Below, one piece after another: positions 11,047 to 21,285 of a DNA stretch of 64,000 bases (within the stretch, counting starts at the first letter, position 1; the number at the start of each line of letters is the position of its first letter). Below the pieces are notes generated by a model. The model had not been told where the DNA came from and did no database searches. It was given only the letters and a program-made list of their open reading frames with translations. The stretch is from contig NC_043995.1 of assembly GCF_902150065.1 (NCBI RefSeq), positions 33,506,567 through 33,570,566 of the forward strand, written 5' to 3'. The translations under genes were made by a program, and so were the position numbers. The stretch comes from Myripristis murdjan (Eukaryota > Chordata > Actinopteri > Holocentriformes > Holocentridae).

Positions 11047-11318
11047 CTGGTGGAGCGGGACAGACAGTGCAACACAGATGTGTTTTATCTCACACAGGAA
11101 AAAAACAGAAAGCAGGAAGGAGAGGTCAAAAATTAAGACGGTTGATGACGGTTTTCATTGTTGATTAATATTGATTTTTTTTTTAAAATTTTTTTTAATT
11201 AACTGACTGATTATTTAGTCTGTAAGGAGTCCAAAATAATAATTCATGTTTATGAGGAGTAATCAGAGCTCCAAGTGATGTCTTCAGAAGTGAACAGCAG
11301 CCAAAAACTATTCATAAT

Positions 11319-11568
11319 AAACTAGAAGAGAAAACCACATATAGTGGAAAACATACCGCACACCGTGACCAGACTGTGTCGACTGTGCCTGTGCTGAGCC
11401 TGAAGAAGCCACCAGCGAAACACGTTGCTCTGAACTTAATAAAAGATCCTCACGACACAGTCCAGTGTGCGGTTTTCCACTATATGTGGTTTTCTCTACT
11501 AGTCTGTTCCTTTGCCACACTACCGGCACCTTGACTGTCGCTGTGCACGGGCATTTCTCTACTTTTTG
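11319..11568 (+). mobile_element. Small Penelope-like insertion with 12-bp target duplication
   Basis: Inserted in intron 1 of copy 1; the paralogous site in copy 2 (about 28205) is empty. The flanks repeat ACTATTCATAAT on both sides (11307-11318 and 11569-11580). Inside, an inverted repeat of about 34 bp (11328-11362 against 11465-11500, sharing CCACATATAGTGGAAAA) encloses a CTGAAGA...GAAAC motif and an AATAAAAG signal. The length of the target duplication and the hammerhead-like core point to a Penelope-type retroelement or a SINE-like derivative of one. No coding capacity. Confidence 0.5.
11400..11420 (+). ncRNA. Possible hammerhead ribozyme core (weak)
   Basis: CTGAAGA at 11400-11406, a two-pair stem (GC...GC) and GAAA at 11417-11420. 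The conserved CUGANGA and GAAA boxes have the right order and spacing, but stem II is very short and I could not close stems I and III. It may be a degenerate motif inherited from a Penelope 3' end. Confidence 0.25.
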
Positions 11569-11927
11569 ACTATTCATAATAACTTTACAAAGATCTCACA
11601 AACTGGAGCGCTTTTTCGGTCACTGTCAATCACAATCATTTATTTTTTACATTTATAACTGACCCTCTCAGCCGGCCTGACTGATTAACTGCTGTTTGTG
11701 GATTCTGTGGCTCGGATCACGGCACAACAAGCTGAAGTCTCCAAAATCCACAGATCAACACAAGCCATGGCACCGATGTTATTTGGTTCACAGAGAAGAT
11801 TCAATCATATAGGACATTTGGCTCAAAAATATCTTTGGACTGGTGGCTGGTCCAAAATATTTGCTGGCACAAGCACTTTAAAAAAAAAAATCATCAGCGC
11901 CGCGAAGCAGTTTTTTGTTATCTATGC

Positions 11928-12676
11928 CAGTGTTTCTCAAATGGGGGTACGCGTACCCCTGGGGGTAGGCTACTTGGAGGAACTCCAGGGGGTACTTGAG
12001 ATTTCTTTTTAAATTATACAACATGTAGATCGACCAAGCAATCTGATTGGTCAATCAGACGTTTAGAATGTGCTCAAATGAGCATGACAGCACGGGGAGC
12101 TGTGCTCAAATGAAAAATACTTTATCAATCACTGAAAATATTACTCCGCCTATATCTTATTGCCTGAGTCTGTGTGGTTTCCATGGCAACACGAAACGTT
12201 TCACTGAAACCCGCATCAAAAGCCGCTGTCAACTTTGTTAGTCTGCATAATGGACCGTTTTGTTGTCAATTTTGATTTCTTTGGCGACCTAAGTTTGGAT
12301 GAACGGCTGAACGAGGAAGACAAGACAGAAGAGAAAAAGGAGAGATACACGAGAGAGACGAGTGAAGAGCTGGATCAGCTGGAGAGTCAAGAAATGAAGC
12401 AGGTGAATTTCCACAAGACTACCTGAAAAAAAACAGACAAACAGCTGATTTCTCAGGTGTAAGTAAAGAAGACCTAAACAAGATCCTCCGTGATCCAGCG
12501 GATATTCAGTTACAACATGATTGAGCTAGCAGAGCAGTTTTGTTTTGCTATCTTTGGTATTTATTCAGTTTCGGGAAATCAAGATGCAGCCCCCCTCAAC
12601 GCTGAACTCGGGGGTACTTTGGCTGCTAAAATATTTCATGGGGGGTACTTCACTGAAAAAGGTTTGAGAACCACTG
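11928..12676. mobile_element. hAT-type non-autonomous element carrying a captured exon
   Basis: Begins CAGTGTTTCTCAAATGGGGG and ends AAGGTTTGAGAACCACTG, inverted repeats typical of hAT elements. A perfect 8-bp duplication ATCTATGC lies on both sides (11920-11927, 12677-12684). It sits in intron 1 of aste1 copy 1. The interior has no transposase; instead it carries a promoter-like stretch and an open frame at 12250-12426 shared with 22318-22860. Confidence 0.88.
12250..12426 (+). pseudogene. Crypton/KIAA1958-like first exon, truncated copy
   Basis: Reads MDRFVVNFDFFGDLSLDERL, then acidic and Lys/Glu-rich sequence to TSEELDQLESQEM. The longer copy at 22318-22668 continues into WAVKCLQDYL and EELNKILREFYGAL, which resembles the region before the tyrosine-recombinase domain of Crypton-derived KIAA1958-like proteins. 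Here that part is deleted and frameshifted. The upstream 200 bp is also shared between the two copies, so promoter plus exon travelled together. The family call is by motif memory only. Confidence 0.5.
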
Positions 12677-12684
12677 ATCTATGC

Positions 12685-12881
12685 AGCTGAAGGTGCCCCT
12701 GCTTGCTGAAAAGGTGCCGCCGTGCACAGCATGGCCGGCTCTGGGAAGGGCGCCTCTAGCAGCCGGAGGAGCGCTGGTACCGTCTGGAAAATTGCTTCTG
12801 GCGGGGGGTAGGAGTAGTAACATGGAAGGGTGCAAGGCAGTAATTTCGCCTAGGACGGCAACATAGGCAGAACCGCCACTG
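12685..12881. mobile_element. hAT-like element end, CAGTGGCGGTTCTG family (fragment)
   Basis: The right end reads as CAGTGGCGGTTCTGCC on the minus strand and is related to the element at 8233-8760. The stretch 11880-11919 on the other side of the nested hAT copy looks like its interior (AATCATCAGCGCCGCGAAGC). The element was therefore already present when the hAT at 11928 jumped into it. The left end is missing. Confidence 0.5.
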
Positions 12882-12934
12882 GTTGTTCGTAGTCGGAAGG
12901 TGGCAGTATATTGTGACTGTAAAAATGAAGATAC

Positions 12935-14170
12935 CTTATCCAGGGAGTCCAGGCTCAGCTGCCGAGCGGCTCCTCGGCAGACCGACCGGACCATGCACCT
13001 GGTCAGCTGGAGGCCCTTCCGGTCGTACTCCTCCACCTCCTCATCGCCCAGCAGCAGCCCGTACATCACCTGGCGGATCGGCCTTGAGGTGAGATGGGAG
13101 CTGGGCAGGCTTTTGTGCTCCACCATGACAGGAAGGCGGACCCTCCTCAGCCGCAGCACGTTCAGGATGACTTTGTCCAGTCGGCCTTTGGTGAAAGGCA
13201 GGCGGACCCAGTCCGAGACCAGAGCCCGGTCCTCCGGGGGGAGGGGAGGCACTGTCCCATCAGTAAAGAACCGGCCCAGGGCGCTGGGAGGCAGCTGGTA
13301 CTCCTCCATGCCCGCAGACAAGCTCTTCAGGACCTCCGCCTTTTTCTGCCTGCTCATCTCCCCCATCAGCCTCAGCGCCGCCTTCAGGGCCTCCTGGGGC
13401 TCCTGGAAGCCCCTCAGGCGGCGGAGCAGCTCCCCCAGGTTGGCTGGTCTGGTTTTCTCATGGGCTCCCAGGTGCAGGGACACCCCCATGTCCTCCAACT
13501 TCACATAGTCGTTCCCAGCCAGCACGGCGAAGGCGGACAGGACGCGGGGCTGGATGTTGTAGATGGAGCAGAAGCTGGAGGCGGTGTAGATCTTACAGGG
13601 GACGAAGCCTCTCTGCGCCGCCACCTCCCACTGGAAATGGGGGATGGGCAGCACCCCCGCCGGCAGGTCAAAGATGTAGAAGTCGCTGTCTTTGGAGAGC
13701 ACCGGACACTGCCACTCACTTGCCAGGGCGGCGACCTCCTGGTCTGCCTCTAAGAAGCACTGGACCACCGGGACCTTCAGCCGGAACAGAGTCCGTCTGA
13801 ACAGCGAGATGCACATCAGGGGCATGATGTCTCCCCAGGTCTGCCTGCCCAGTGACTTTTCATGGGCTGCTTGGATCAGTGCCTTGTCTCGTTTTTTCTT
13901 GGTCTCCAGCTTCTTATCAGTGTGGTCACTGCCTCCGTCCAGCACCACGTAGGGCTGGATCCCGCAGCCCCTCAGCGCTTTGATGAACCTCTCGATCAGA
14001 TCCGCATACCCAGCACAGTCCCCGCCGTACGTCTGGTCCAGACCCTCAGTGTAGTACAGGTGGCAGGACAGGTTACTGCCATCCACCACTAGCCGGCTGT
14101 CCCTGAACTGGACGTCCCGGTAGATCTGACTGTTGGCCTCGATGAAGCTGGTCAAGCCCTGAATCCCCAT
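12935..14170 (-). CDS. aste1: aste1 copy 1, exon 1: asteroid homolog 1, XPG/FEN-type nuclease
   Basis: Main exon (412 codons) of asteroid homolog 1, the first of four exons (616 residues in all; human ASTE1 is somewhat longer). ASTE1 belongs to the XPG/FEN superfamily and has been described as a nuclease acting on single-stranded DNA and 3' overhangs, limiting end resection with shieldin. Seen here: the N-terminal MGIQGLTSFIEANS, the acidic core residues in RLVVDGSN (D30), VVLDGG (D78), EADQEVAALA (E141, D143, E145), SKDSDFYIFDLP (D161, D163) and AGNDY (D221), then an LPPSALGRFFTDG...PPLPPEDRA region. The start is the conserved MGIQG. The donor GATAAG/GTATCT at 12935 gives phase 0. Upstream lies an ISRE. 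Copy 1 is open in every exon. I see no reason to doubt that it is functional. Confidence 0.92.
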
Positions 14171-14197
14171 CCTGATGTGCGCAACAGAGCCAGAGCG

Positions 14198-14212
14198 GCA
14201 CTCTATAAACCA
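14198..14212 (-). promoter_or_regulatory. AT-rich TATA-like element, aste1 copy 1
   Basis: On the gene strand the sequence GGTTTATAGAGTGC lies about 35 bp before the ATG and downstream of the ISRE. It is kept in copies 1 and 2 (30296-30308). It is a weak match to a TATA box, and its position would imply a very short 5' UTR. Confidence 0.35.
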
Positions 14213-14233
14213 GAGTTAAATTTCTTTTCCTTA

Positions 14234-14247
14234 AGTTTCACTTTCCT
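14234..14247. promoter_or_regulatory. ISRE, aste1 copy 1
   Basis: AGTTTCACTTTCCT fits the interferon-stimulated response element AGTTTCNNTTTCNY at every fixed position. On the gene strand it reads AGGAAAGTGAAACT, 64 bp before the ATG. ISGF3 and IRF factors bind this motif in interferon-induced vertebrate promoters. The same site is present before copies 2, 3 and 4. Confidence 0.75.
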
Positions 14248-14726
14248 GACCGCACTAATGAAGTCAGAGAGCTGCCAGCACATATCCGGATTAAACTATG
14301 AAACTTACTTTCATTTCCTCATTTCATCGCCTGTCATTGAGCAGCAGTTTGGGTTGGGCTTGATTCGTGTTTATCTGACGGTAACCAGACGCTGTGCAGT
14401 ACTGCTGTTTGGTGTGTTTACTGACTGTCTGTGGAAAGTGGCAGCGACAGGAGGCCTGCAGCTCAGAAACCCTGCAGCGCATCAGACTGTGTGACAAACT
14501 GTCGGTAAGAGTCACTCCACCACACAGAGGGATTTTGCTCTACAGAGTCTGAAATGAAAATTATATTAAATCCAATCAGCAAATTAGGGAACAAAATGCC
14601 AAAAATAAACAAACAGTAAATAAATAAATAAATAAATAAGGGTAAAATACCTGAAAATTAAAAAAATGTATTTTTAAAAAAGAGAACTATATTTACAATT
14701 ACCGTTTTTTATTTTTTATTTTTTTT
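14248..14726. other. 5' flank of aste1 copy 1
   Basis: Collinear with the flanks of copy 2 (30345-30560 and 32012-32160) and copy 4 (55114-55620), for example TGTGACAAACTGTCGGTAAG at 14490. No gene found. It contains a short (AAAT)n run near 14620. Confidence 0.7.
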
Positions 14727-15590
14727 AATACACATAGGCCTAATGACAGGCGCTCTTCCCAAAATAACACATTCTGTTTGCAAAAGGCTCTTACCATGAC
14801 AAAACATTTCAAACATGCAGCAAAAGCACATTTTGTCACTGCCCAATACAACTTACAGTCAAGCAAGTTAATCCAGCCGCTCACTCACTTCATACTCAAC
14901 ACCAAAATGCAACACACCCTTTTCAGTCTGAGCAGGTTCCACTTTACTTTCTCCTGTGTGTACTGCAGTCATATTTTTTTTGACAATTTACATAGTTACA
15001 TATTGTAAAGCAGGTAGCAAAAGCCGATATTTCCCTCAAACAACTCAGCTTATGCCCAAATGAGCAGATTCCTTAAATCAGCTCTACTGCACTGTAACAC
15101 AGCTGACAATTTACAGTTTTTTTTTTTCAGTCGCTTTACCTCCTCTGTCAATTCAGAAACCCTGGTATCAAAACAGTTAATACATAGGCCTAATGAGAGG
15201 CGCTCTTCCCAAAATAACACATTTTGTTTGCAAAAGGCTCTTACCATGACAAAACATTTCAAACATGCAGCAAAAGCACATTTTGTCACAGCCCAATACA
15301 ACTAATCCACTCACTCACTTCATACTCAACACCAACATGCAACACACCCTTTTCAGTCTGAGCAGGTTCAGCCTTACTTTCTCCTGTGTGTATTGCAGTC
15401 ATTTTTTTTTTTTTTGACAATTTCCATCGTTACATTTTGTAAAGCAAGTAGCAAAAGCCAATATTTCCCTCAAATAACAACTTACGCTCAAATGAGTAGA
15501 GACCTTCAATCAGCTTTACTGTACTGTAACACAGCTGACAGCAGAATACAAAATACAGCTGTCAGTTTGAACAAGGTTCTCCTGTGAGCT
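14727..15590. repeat. Tandem duplication of about 450 bp
   Basis: Two head-to-tail copies beginning ATACACATAGGCCTAATGA at about 14728 and 15180. Both contain AACACATT(C/T)TGTTTGCAAAA and ATGACAAAACATTTCAAACA, and share the run from CAACACACCCTTTTCAGTCT. No coding potential recognised. The element type is unknown. Confidence 0.75.
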
Positions 15591-15689
15591 ACACATTCAT
15601 ATGTGAACAGTAAAGTACAGGAAAGAATTGCATCCAAACACATAAAGACTTTGAAGTGAAAATTTTACTGCCCAGACAGCAGTACACTC

Positions 15690-16060
15690 CGGAACGTATC
15701 CACCCTCAAGTCGCCAGATCTGCATGGCACTCACACCGTTACACGCCTCTGCACCAGCTTTGCCCCAGACGTCCCATGTGGCAGATCCAATCCATATATC
15801 ATTTTACTGATCTGGGCCAAATCCAAATCCAAACCACATATCATAAGCATGGATCGCAGATCTGGGCCAGATACAGACCGCATGTCATGGCTCTATCCAC
15901 TGCACTGGGCCAGGCCTGGTCAAAATCTGTTACAGATCCGTTATCCAAATGTGTGTCAGTATTGGGCCGCTGTGAAGAAAGACACAGGTGCAGATACGTT
16001 TAGTGGATCTGCACCAAATTGTGACCTGTGTCTGGCCCTGATCCAGCACAGATATATTTT
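15690..16060. repeat. Degenerate GATCTGGGCCA repeat
   Basis: About six loosely spaced copies of a (GAT)CTGGGCCA(GA)T motif (for example 15811, 15861, 15902, 15962). The array is too diverged for a clean unit. Related motifs lie at 6620-6900 and 8830-9020. Confidence 0.5.
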
Positions 16061-16294
16061 GCTGTTAGGGTGTATTGATGGCAAAAACTGAAATACTGTA
16101 AAAACAGAATACAATTTATAGGCCCCTTTTTTGTAGGTGCATACTAATTGATTGGTGAATGGTGATTGGTGGAAAGGGTAGTGATGCAGGTGCACTAGTG
16201 ATTTCACAGTGATGCAGGTCATTTCTATCAGCTGTGAGCAGATGTACAAGGTTTTCTTCTATTCAGACAAATGAAAAGGTGAGCTGTTCATACC

Positions 16295-16860
16295 TGCCTG
16301 ACAGTTTCGACTGTGGCTCCAGTCTTCCTCAGAAGCGTCATCCTACGTATTGCTGACGTGTCATTTATCAGTTGATCGGCCCGACAGACCTGTCAGAGTC
16401 TGTCGGGCCGGCCACGCCCCCCTCTCCCTAGGTGGTCTTTGGATCACGGAATCCCAGGTGTGCGAGAGGGTGTATGCCCCCTCGTCCCGGTTGATGGTGC
16501 CGCTTGCCCGCTTCCTGATCTCTATAGCCTCTTTTATCCAACGTTTTAATTTGTTGGTTTCTGATGTAATAATTTTCCCATTGTCCCAGTCCATGATGTG
16601 GTTATTTCTCCTGCAGTGATCCGTGATGGCTGATTTTAGATTTTCCTGTTCTGCTTTGTCTTTTTGAGATAAAAGAGCACCGGTCCAAAAATGCAACGTC
16701 ATATATGAAATACCGCGCAAATCATGCAACAAAACATACATCGGGGAAACGGGAAGAGCATTCAACACCAGGAAAAAAGAACATCAAAAAGAATGCGAGA
16801 AAGAGACAGCAGGACGTTTCACACGGACTCAAAAAGACGCTTTCACAAGAATTTAAAACA
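16295..16860 (-). mobile_element. Penelope-like retroelement remnant (GIY-YIG end)
   Basis: On the minus strand 16690-16361 reads SAITDHCRRNNHIMDWDNGK and NKLKRWIKEAIEIRKR, then NRDEGAYTLSHTWDS, the typical C-terminus of Neptune/Poseidon-type Penelope elements. On the opposite strand 16706-16840 reads CNKTYIGETGRAFNTRKKEH, the GIY-YIG nuclease region of the same family, so the two parts lie in inverted orientation. A hammerhead-like core follows the C-terminus. It is an old, incomplete and rearranged copy. Confidence 0.75.
16305..16332 (-). ncRNA. Hammerhead ribozyme core in Penelope 3' region
   Basis: Minus strand: CTGAGGA (16332-16326), then a stem II with five perfect pairs (GACTG, loop GAGCCA, CAGTC; 16324-16309), then GAAA (16308-16305). 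Both catalytic boxes match CUGANGA and GAAA. Stem III can form only a short helix before a UA cleavage dinucleotide, and stem I is unclear. Penelope-like elements are known to carry hammerhead motifs next to their coding region, and this one lies just past the GIY-YIG C-terminus. Confidence 0.6.
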
Positions 16861-16867
16861 AAAGGGA

Positions 16868-17049
16868 AAAAATCTGACGTCCATCGGGTTTTAAAGGGTT
16901 AAATAAAGATGAAACACACAAACACAGGGAGGAAAGGCAGCCGACGGCGTTTATTGCAGAATATATTAATAAGACAATCAGATGTGAAATTACAACAGCG
17001 TCTAAAAGACAGAACCTTGACGCCCTCTGGTCTACTGATGAATGTAGAG

Positions 17050-17083
<34 letters not shown>

Positions 17084-17090
17084 CAACAAA
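16868..17090 (-). repeat. Intergenic unit U, copy 1 of 7
   Basis: Shared sequence of about 200 bp: GACGTCCATCGGGTTTTAAA, CACAAACACAGGGAGGAAAG, GCAGCCGACGGCGTTTATTG, then ACCTTGACGCCCTCTG and a (CA)n run. On the minus strand it contains an AATAAA signal (GCAATAAACGCC). Further copies begin near 32515, 33350, 37030, 44035, 56040 and 59370. Confidence 0.85.
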
Positions 17091-18425
17091 ACATCCAGGC
17101 TATATGATGGAAACCTTTTCTGAGTTAATATTTTAATATTGTGACGTGGACATGAACACGTGAGCTGAAGGTTTTGTCCGAAAACATCCGGCTGGATTAT
17201 TTGATTTGATAAAAAAAGACATTTTTAAAAACTCTTTTGCACAGTTCAAACCACATCATGCAGATTCACCTGTTAATGTGGTTTTATTTCCCTGATGGAG
17301 ATCCAACAGCTGGGAATGGCATGATGTGAAATAATAATAGCCTAATAAAAATTAAAAAATTAAAAATATTACAATAAATGGATATGACTTCCGCGAGACT
17401 CTGTGTTTTTTTTTTTTTTTTTGTTGTTGTTAATTTATTCCCGTTTCTTGTCTTCACGTTAGTTTGGAGCTCGACTTTGAGGTTCAAAACTCTTCTTCTG
17501 CGCTTCCACGGATATTTATAATAACACAAACAATAAAAGCAGAAATTCTTTAAGAAAAAAAAACTGTATTTACATGAACTTTGTACATGTAACCCTCTGA
17601 AACCTGAGGGAAAATATCATATAATCCAAAATCAAATTGCAGGACAATCACCGTACAACTGCCAAAAAATTCACCAAAACTTTAAGAAAAACAAGAAAAT
17701 TTCCAGCCACAAAATTACTAAAAAGTTTGTTTTTTTTTAAAAAAGGCCATCAAATTAGCAACAGTAAAAAAAAGACTCATAAGTAGGTTATATTTGTTAC
17801 GATTACATACTTGCAATTAGAGGAAAATTACAAATCACGCTGAAAAATAAATAAATTGGAAATTTCTTTCTTCCTTTCTTTCTTTTAGGTCATTTTTGGG
17901 GTAAATTTCTTCTTTCTCAGTACAAACTCTCCAGCTCGTTTTGCGGGGCCGTTCTGCTCATTTTCATGTGACGTAACTCATTTTCTGCTTTTTTGTGCAC
18001 TAATTTTCATGCTAATTTGTTCATCGCTTTTTCCACACCATGTTTCGGAGGTCAGGTTTCAGAGGCTTAGAAGCCACTCACACTGGCAAGTTTGATCCGC
18101 GCCCAAGCACGATTGCCCTAATCTCTACATCTCTATGAACTGAATATCTGCCGCACAGATTAGCAGATTAATCCAGTCGTGCTGATCGTGTTTGGAGTCG
18201 TGAGGCTGAGTCACAGTCATGACTGAAGGGATGGAAAAATAATACAAATATATAATAAATATGTGTAAGATGTGATTGTGTGAGTTAAAACACAGTGTGG
18301 GTCTTGTCCCATCGGCCTGACAGTGGCTGGACTGCACCTCTAGATGGCGACAGAGGAAAGACTTCAAAACATGTTAAATTCTGCTGTCATCCAGACTGCA
18401 GTCCCTTCACCTCCTGGGCATCAAA
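17091..18425. other. Upstream flank paralogous to 56245-57480
   Basis: Non-coding DNA sharing order and sequence with the region beyond aste1 copy 4, for example AACATCCGGCTGGATTATTT (17186 and 56346), GATGGAGATCCAACAGCTGG, and GTGTTTGGAGTCGT...GTCACAGTCATGACTGAAGG near 18190 and 57460. It could be the decayed 3' part of a neighbouring gene, but no exon is recognisable. Poly-T and (AAAT)n runs are present. Confidence 0.65.
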
Positions 18426-18612
18426 TTTAGGGTGACCACCTGTACCGCGTAGCGCGTCCACGTACAGCGTTTGAAGCCCATTTCACGCGTCCCGCAAATT
18501 GAGACCGTGTCCCGCATAATCAACTCTCAAAAAAAAAAAAGCTCGTTCGCCCGGGGATAGGGCGATGCGCGTTAGTTTTTCTCCTCCTGCGCTACTGTCT
18601 GCTCATGCCGGG

Positions 18613-18672
<60 letters not shown>

Positions 18673-19589
18673 CTGAGGAGCACACACCCACCGGCGCTGT
18701 CCGAAGCGTAGCGCGGCGAGAACAAAGTTAAAACAGCAGCACACTGGCTTAGCTTGTCTATTCAGAGAAGAGGTATCACTTCGGCTTATTTTTCAATCTA
18801 TGTTATCACATGCATACCACTGCTCATTCATTGGTAGCTGAATTGTTAGGTCTGTTTGATGAGCAATTTACATTTTTAAAATAATAATAATAATTTAACA
18901 TATTGTTAAATTAAAAAAAAAAAAAAGCCAACATGATGCAGGTCAAAGACTAAAAAAAGACTATTGACTAAAACTAGACTAAAATACTTTGTAATTTAGT
19001 CGACTAAAACTAGACTAAAATATTTTGGATTTTCTTTGACTAAAACTAGACTAAAATGCCAAGACTTTTCGCCGACTAAAATGTGACTAAACAAAAAAGA
19101 ATTCAAGTTGACTAAATATGACTAAAACTAATAAGGGCATTTGACACAAGACTAAGACTAAAATTAAACTGAAAAATAGCCAACGAAATTAACACTGTTA
19201 TAAGCTATTTAATTTTATTTATATTTTCCATTGCAATTCATTCACTTTAAATGAAAAGTAAATCTGGAAGTTCATCTGTCAATTAATTGAAATGTTTAAA
19301 ATATTATGAATATCTTTTATTTAGGAAAAAAAAAACACATTGAAAGCTAAGGGCTCATTAACAAGGGTGGCTTATTCATGAGCATACAGCAGCAATTAGC
19401 TTCATATGTTAAGGGAACAGGGCAACATTAATATACCATGTAAAGTGGTATCTGCTAGAAATCGGTAAACCGGTATCGGTGAGTCTGCCCGCTGAGTGGG
19501 GGCGCCGCCACGCCGGACAGTGTCCCACATTGTCCCTCAGAATCATACTCCTTGTCCCCCATTGGGCTTATTAGCAGGTGGTCACCCTA
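18426..19589. mobile_element. hAT-like element with 8-bp duplication GCATCAAA
   Basis: Left end TTTAGGGTGACCACCTG and right end CAGGTGGTCACCCTA are inverted repeats, flanked on both sides by a perfect GCATCAAA (18418-18425, 19590-19597). The interior has a (TG)n run (18611-18670) and a nested repeat at 18945-19197. No transposase open frame was seen, so it is non-autonomous. The left end has two extra T before TAGGGTG. Confidence 0.8.
18945..19197. mobile_element. Nested GACTAAAACTAG-type element
   Basis: Repeats of GACTAAAACTAGACTAAAAT spaced about 50-60 bp, ending ACGAAATTAACACTG. Reverse-complemented, this starts CAGTGTTAATTTCGT, a terminus style known for a teleost DNA element with ATTTTAGTC repeats. 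It lies inside the hAT element at 18426-19589 and must be younger than it or have jumped with it. Confidence 0.55.
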
Positions 19590-19597
19590 GCATCAAA

Positions 19598-19831
19598 GTT
19601 TATCTATGTAATAATAATAATAACAATAATAATAATAAATGATCAAAAAGTGTGTTAATAAATTGATTAGTGTGATGCGCAGATACAAAACAAAACAAAA
19701 AAAGAAAAAGAAAAGGATCAGTAAAAGAAGAGTCACGTGACTGACGGCGCAGCAACATTAAAAAAAAAAACAAAAAAACAAAAACATACCAGCTTTTCCA
19801 AAATATTGCTGGAGTCCCCAGCATGTCTGAG

Positions 19832-19874
<43 letters not shown>

Positions 19875-20601
19875 CGCGCCGTCTAGAAGCGAGAATCATT
19901 TTGTGACGCAGCGATCGGTGATGAAGGTTTTTTGTAAACTCCATCAACCTGCTCGTCTGTTTCTACTGCAGGTAGTGATTTCCTACATTTCCCAGAATGC
20001 CTTTCAGCATGACTAGTGATCGTGGCAGCAGAATACAAGCAAAAAGAACAAAATTAAAAAAGGACAGAGGGAAAAAAGTGGACCCTGTTTTTTATATATT
20101 ACAAAAAAACCTCGTGACAGGGACATTATTGCAACCGTTTGAAGACATCGTGTTTTAAAATCTGTGTTATTGCTGCATTGTGGTCTATGGAGGCAGCAGC
20201 AGTGCATTGTGGTCCATGTGCCGCTGGTCTGCGATGGTTCTCGGGAGAGTTTTTCCTGCGGCGTCTGTGGCGGCCCTTTTGCAAAGGCTCATGGGAATGT
20301 GTCAGCCCAGTTTGAGGCCTCTGGAATCACACCTGACAAAGAAAATGCCTTTTGGAATTTAAATCTGCTCTCTTTGCTGTAAACCTGCAGTCGCCTGTGT
20401 GGGCTCTAGGGTTTCTGGGTAATGAAGTCCTTTAAAAGTGTAGGGCGCGTCCCGTCAAAACGCCTCCTCCTTCCCTCGGTGACCCGGAGGTGGGTCAATC
20501 TGACGCCTGCCAATCAAACCCAGCTGCTTTGACACGAGAGCAGCCAATCAGGGAGGAGTTTTCATCGCCACGCCCACTATGCAAATGAGCCCCGACTTCC
20601 T
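19598..20601. other. Intergenic DNA, no gene seen
   Basis: Contains an (AAT)n tract near 19608-19638 and a (CA)n run at 19834-19873. From 20380 to 20600 it is GC-richer, with CCAATCA and GCCAATCAGG motifs that look promoter-like, but no open first exon with a donor was found nearby. Confidence 0.4.
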
Positions 20602-20650
20602 CATCAGAATCAGAAATACTTTACTCATTGATCCCTGAGGGGAAATAGAC
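20602..20650 (+). repeat. LINE-tail motif
   Basis: CAGAATCAGAAATACTTTAC followed by GATCCCTGAGGGGAAAT, a widespread teleost LINE 3' end motif. A reverse copy lies near 1548-1585. Confidence 0.5.
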
Positions 20651-20705
20651 TAAAACAGAAAATTAAATAGATGAAGATAAAAATGACAAGCCTGGTATGA
20701 ACACA

Positions 20706-20897
20706 TATGGGTAGCATTAGCTTAGTTTAGCACAAACACTTGAAGTCTATGGTGGTTGTTAGCTCAAGACGTCTGTTCAAATAAAAACACCTTCAGAGCT
20801 GCTGGAAGGTTTGTTTTTGCACTTTGACGGCACCAGGCTAACGACTCCCATAGACTTCAAGTCTTTATGCTAAGCTAACAGGAAATGCTACCCATAG
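20706..20897. repeat. Foldback element of about 190 bp
   Basis: TATGGGTAGCATT at 20706 is mirrored by AATGCTACCCATA at 20884, and CTTGAAGTCTATGG at about 20740 by CCATAGACTTCAAG at about 20848. The two halves would form a long imperfect hairpin. No coding capacity. It resembles a fish miniature foldback repeat with a TAGCTTAGCATAAAGACT-like motif. Confidence 0.65.
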
Positions 20898-21123
20898 GAG
20901 CTGAACCGCTGGACGTCCAGAGGTGGAGATGGTGTCCAACATCTGGTCTCAGTCTGGGGAAGAGGGGAAAAGAGGACTGTGCTCAGATATTTTTTAGAGT
21001 ATTCCTCAAAAAAATCTTGAAAGTTAATCTTTACAGCAGGATATTCTGTAGTGACAGGGAGAAATCTGTCTGTCTCTCTCCCCCTCGCTGTCTCTCTCTC
21101 TCTTTCTCTCTCTCTCTCTGGTC

Positions 21124-21285
21124 TCAACCCGCTCATTCACTTCAACAATCTCCACAACAAAAGGGGATTATTAGACCTGTAGCTGCCTCTAGGCTCTGTG
21201 TCATCAGCCTGAGCTGCTGGTCTGGTACTGCAGGTCATTCAGTGTCCTAGTCCACTTCTGTGTGTCTCATCAGCAGGTGTGTTTC
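21124..21285 (+). repeat. Duplicated segment, copy 2 (pair at 2627-2785)
   Basis: Same sequence as 2627-2785 with a few changes. It marks the far 3' boundary of the duplicated aste1 unit for copy 2. Confidence 0.75.

Noticed and set aside
11047-11088. Longer exon 2 of aste1 starting at 11088
   Set aside because: Open in copy 1, but copies 2 and 4 have a TGA in the same place. The acceptor 42 nt downstream fits all copies.
12900-13753. Long Arg/Ser/Pro-rich plus-strand frames over aste1 exon 1 (also 29090-29897, 40204-40698, 48485-49386)
   Set aside because: Antisense shadows of the GC-rich exon; no family match and no splice logic.
18125-18367. Minus-strand frame with SVMTVTQPHDSKHDQHDWINL, also at 57397-57660
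   Set aside because: Shared by duplication of the flank, without start context, domain or splice sites. Probably non-coding.
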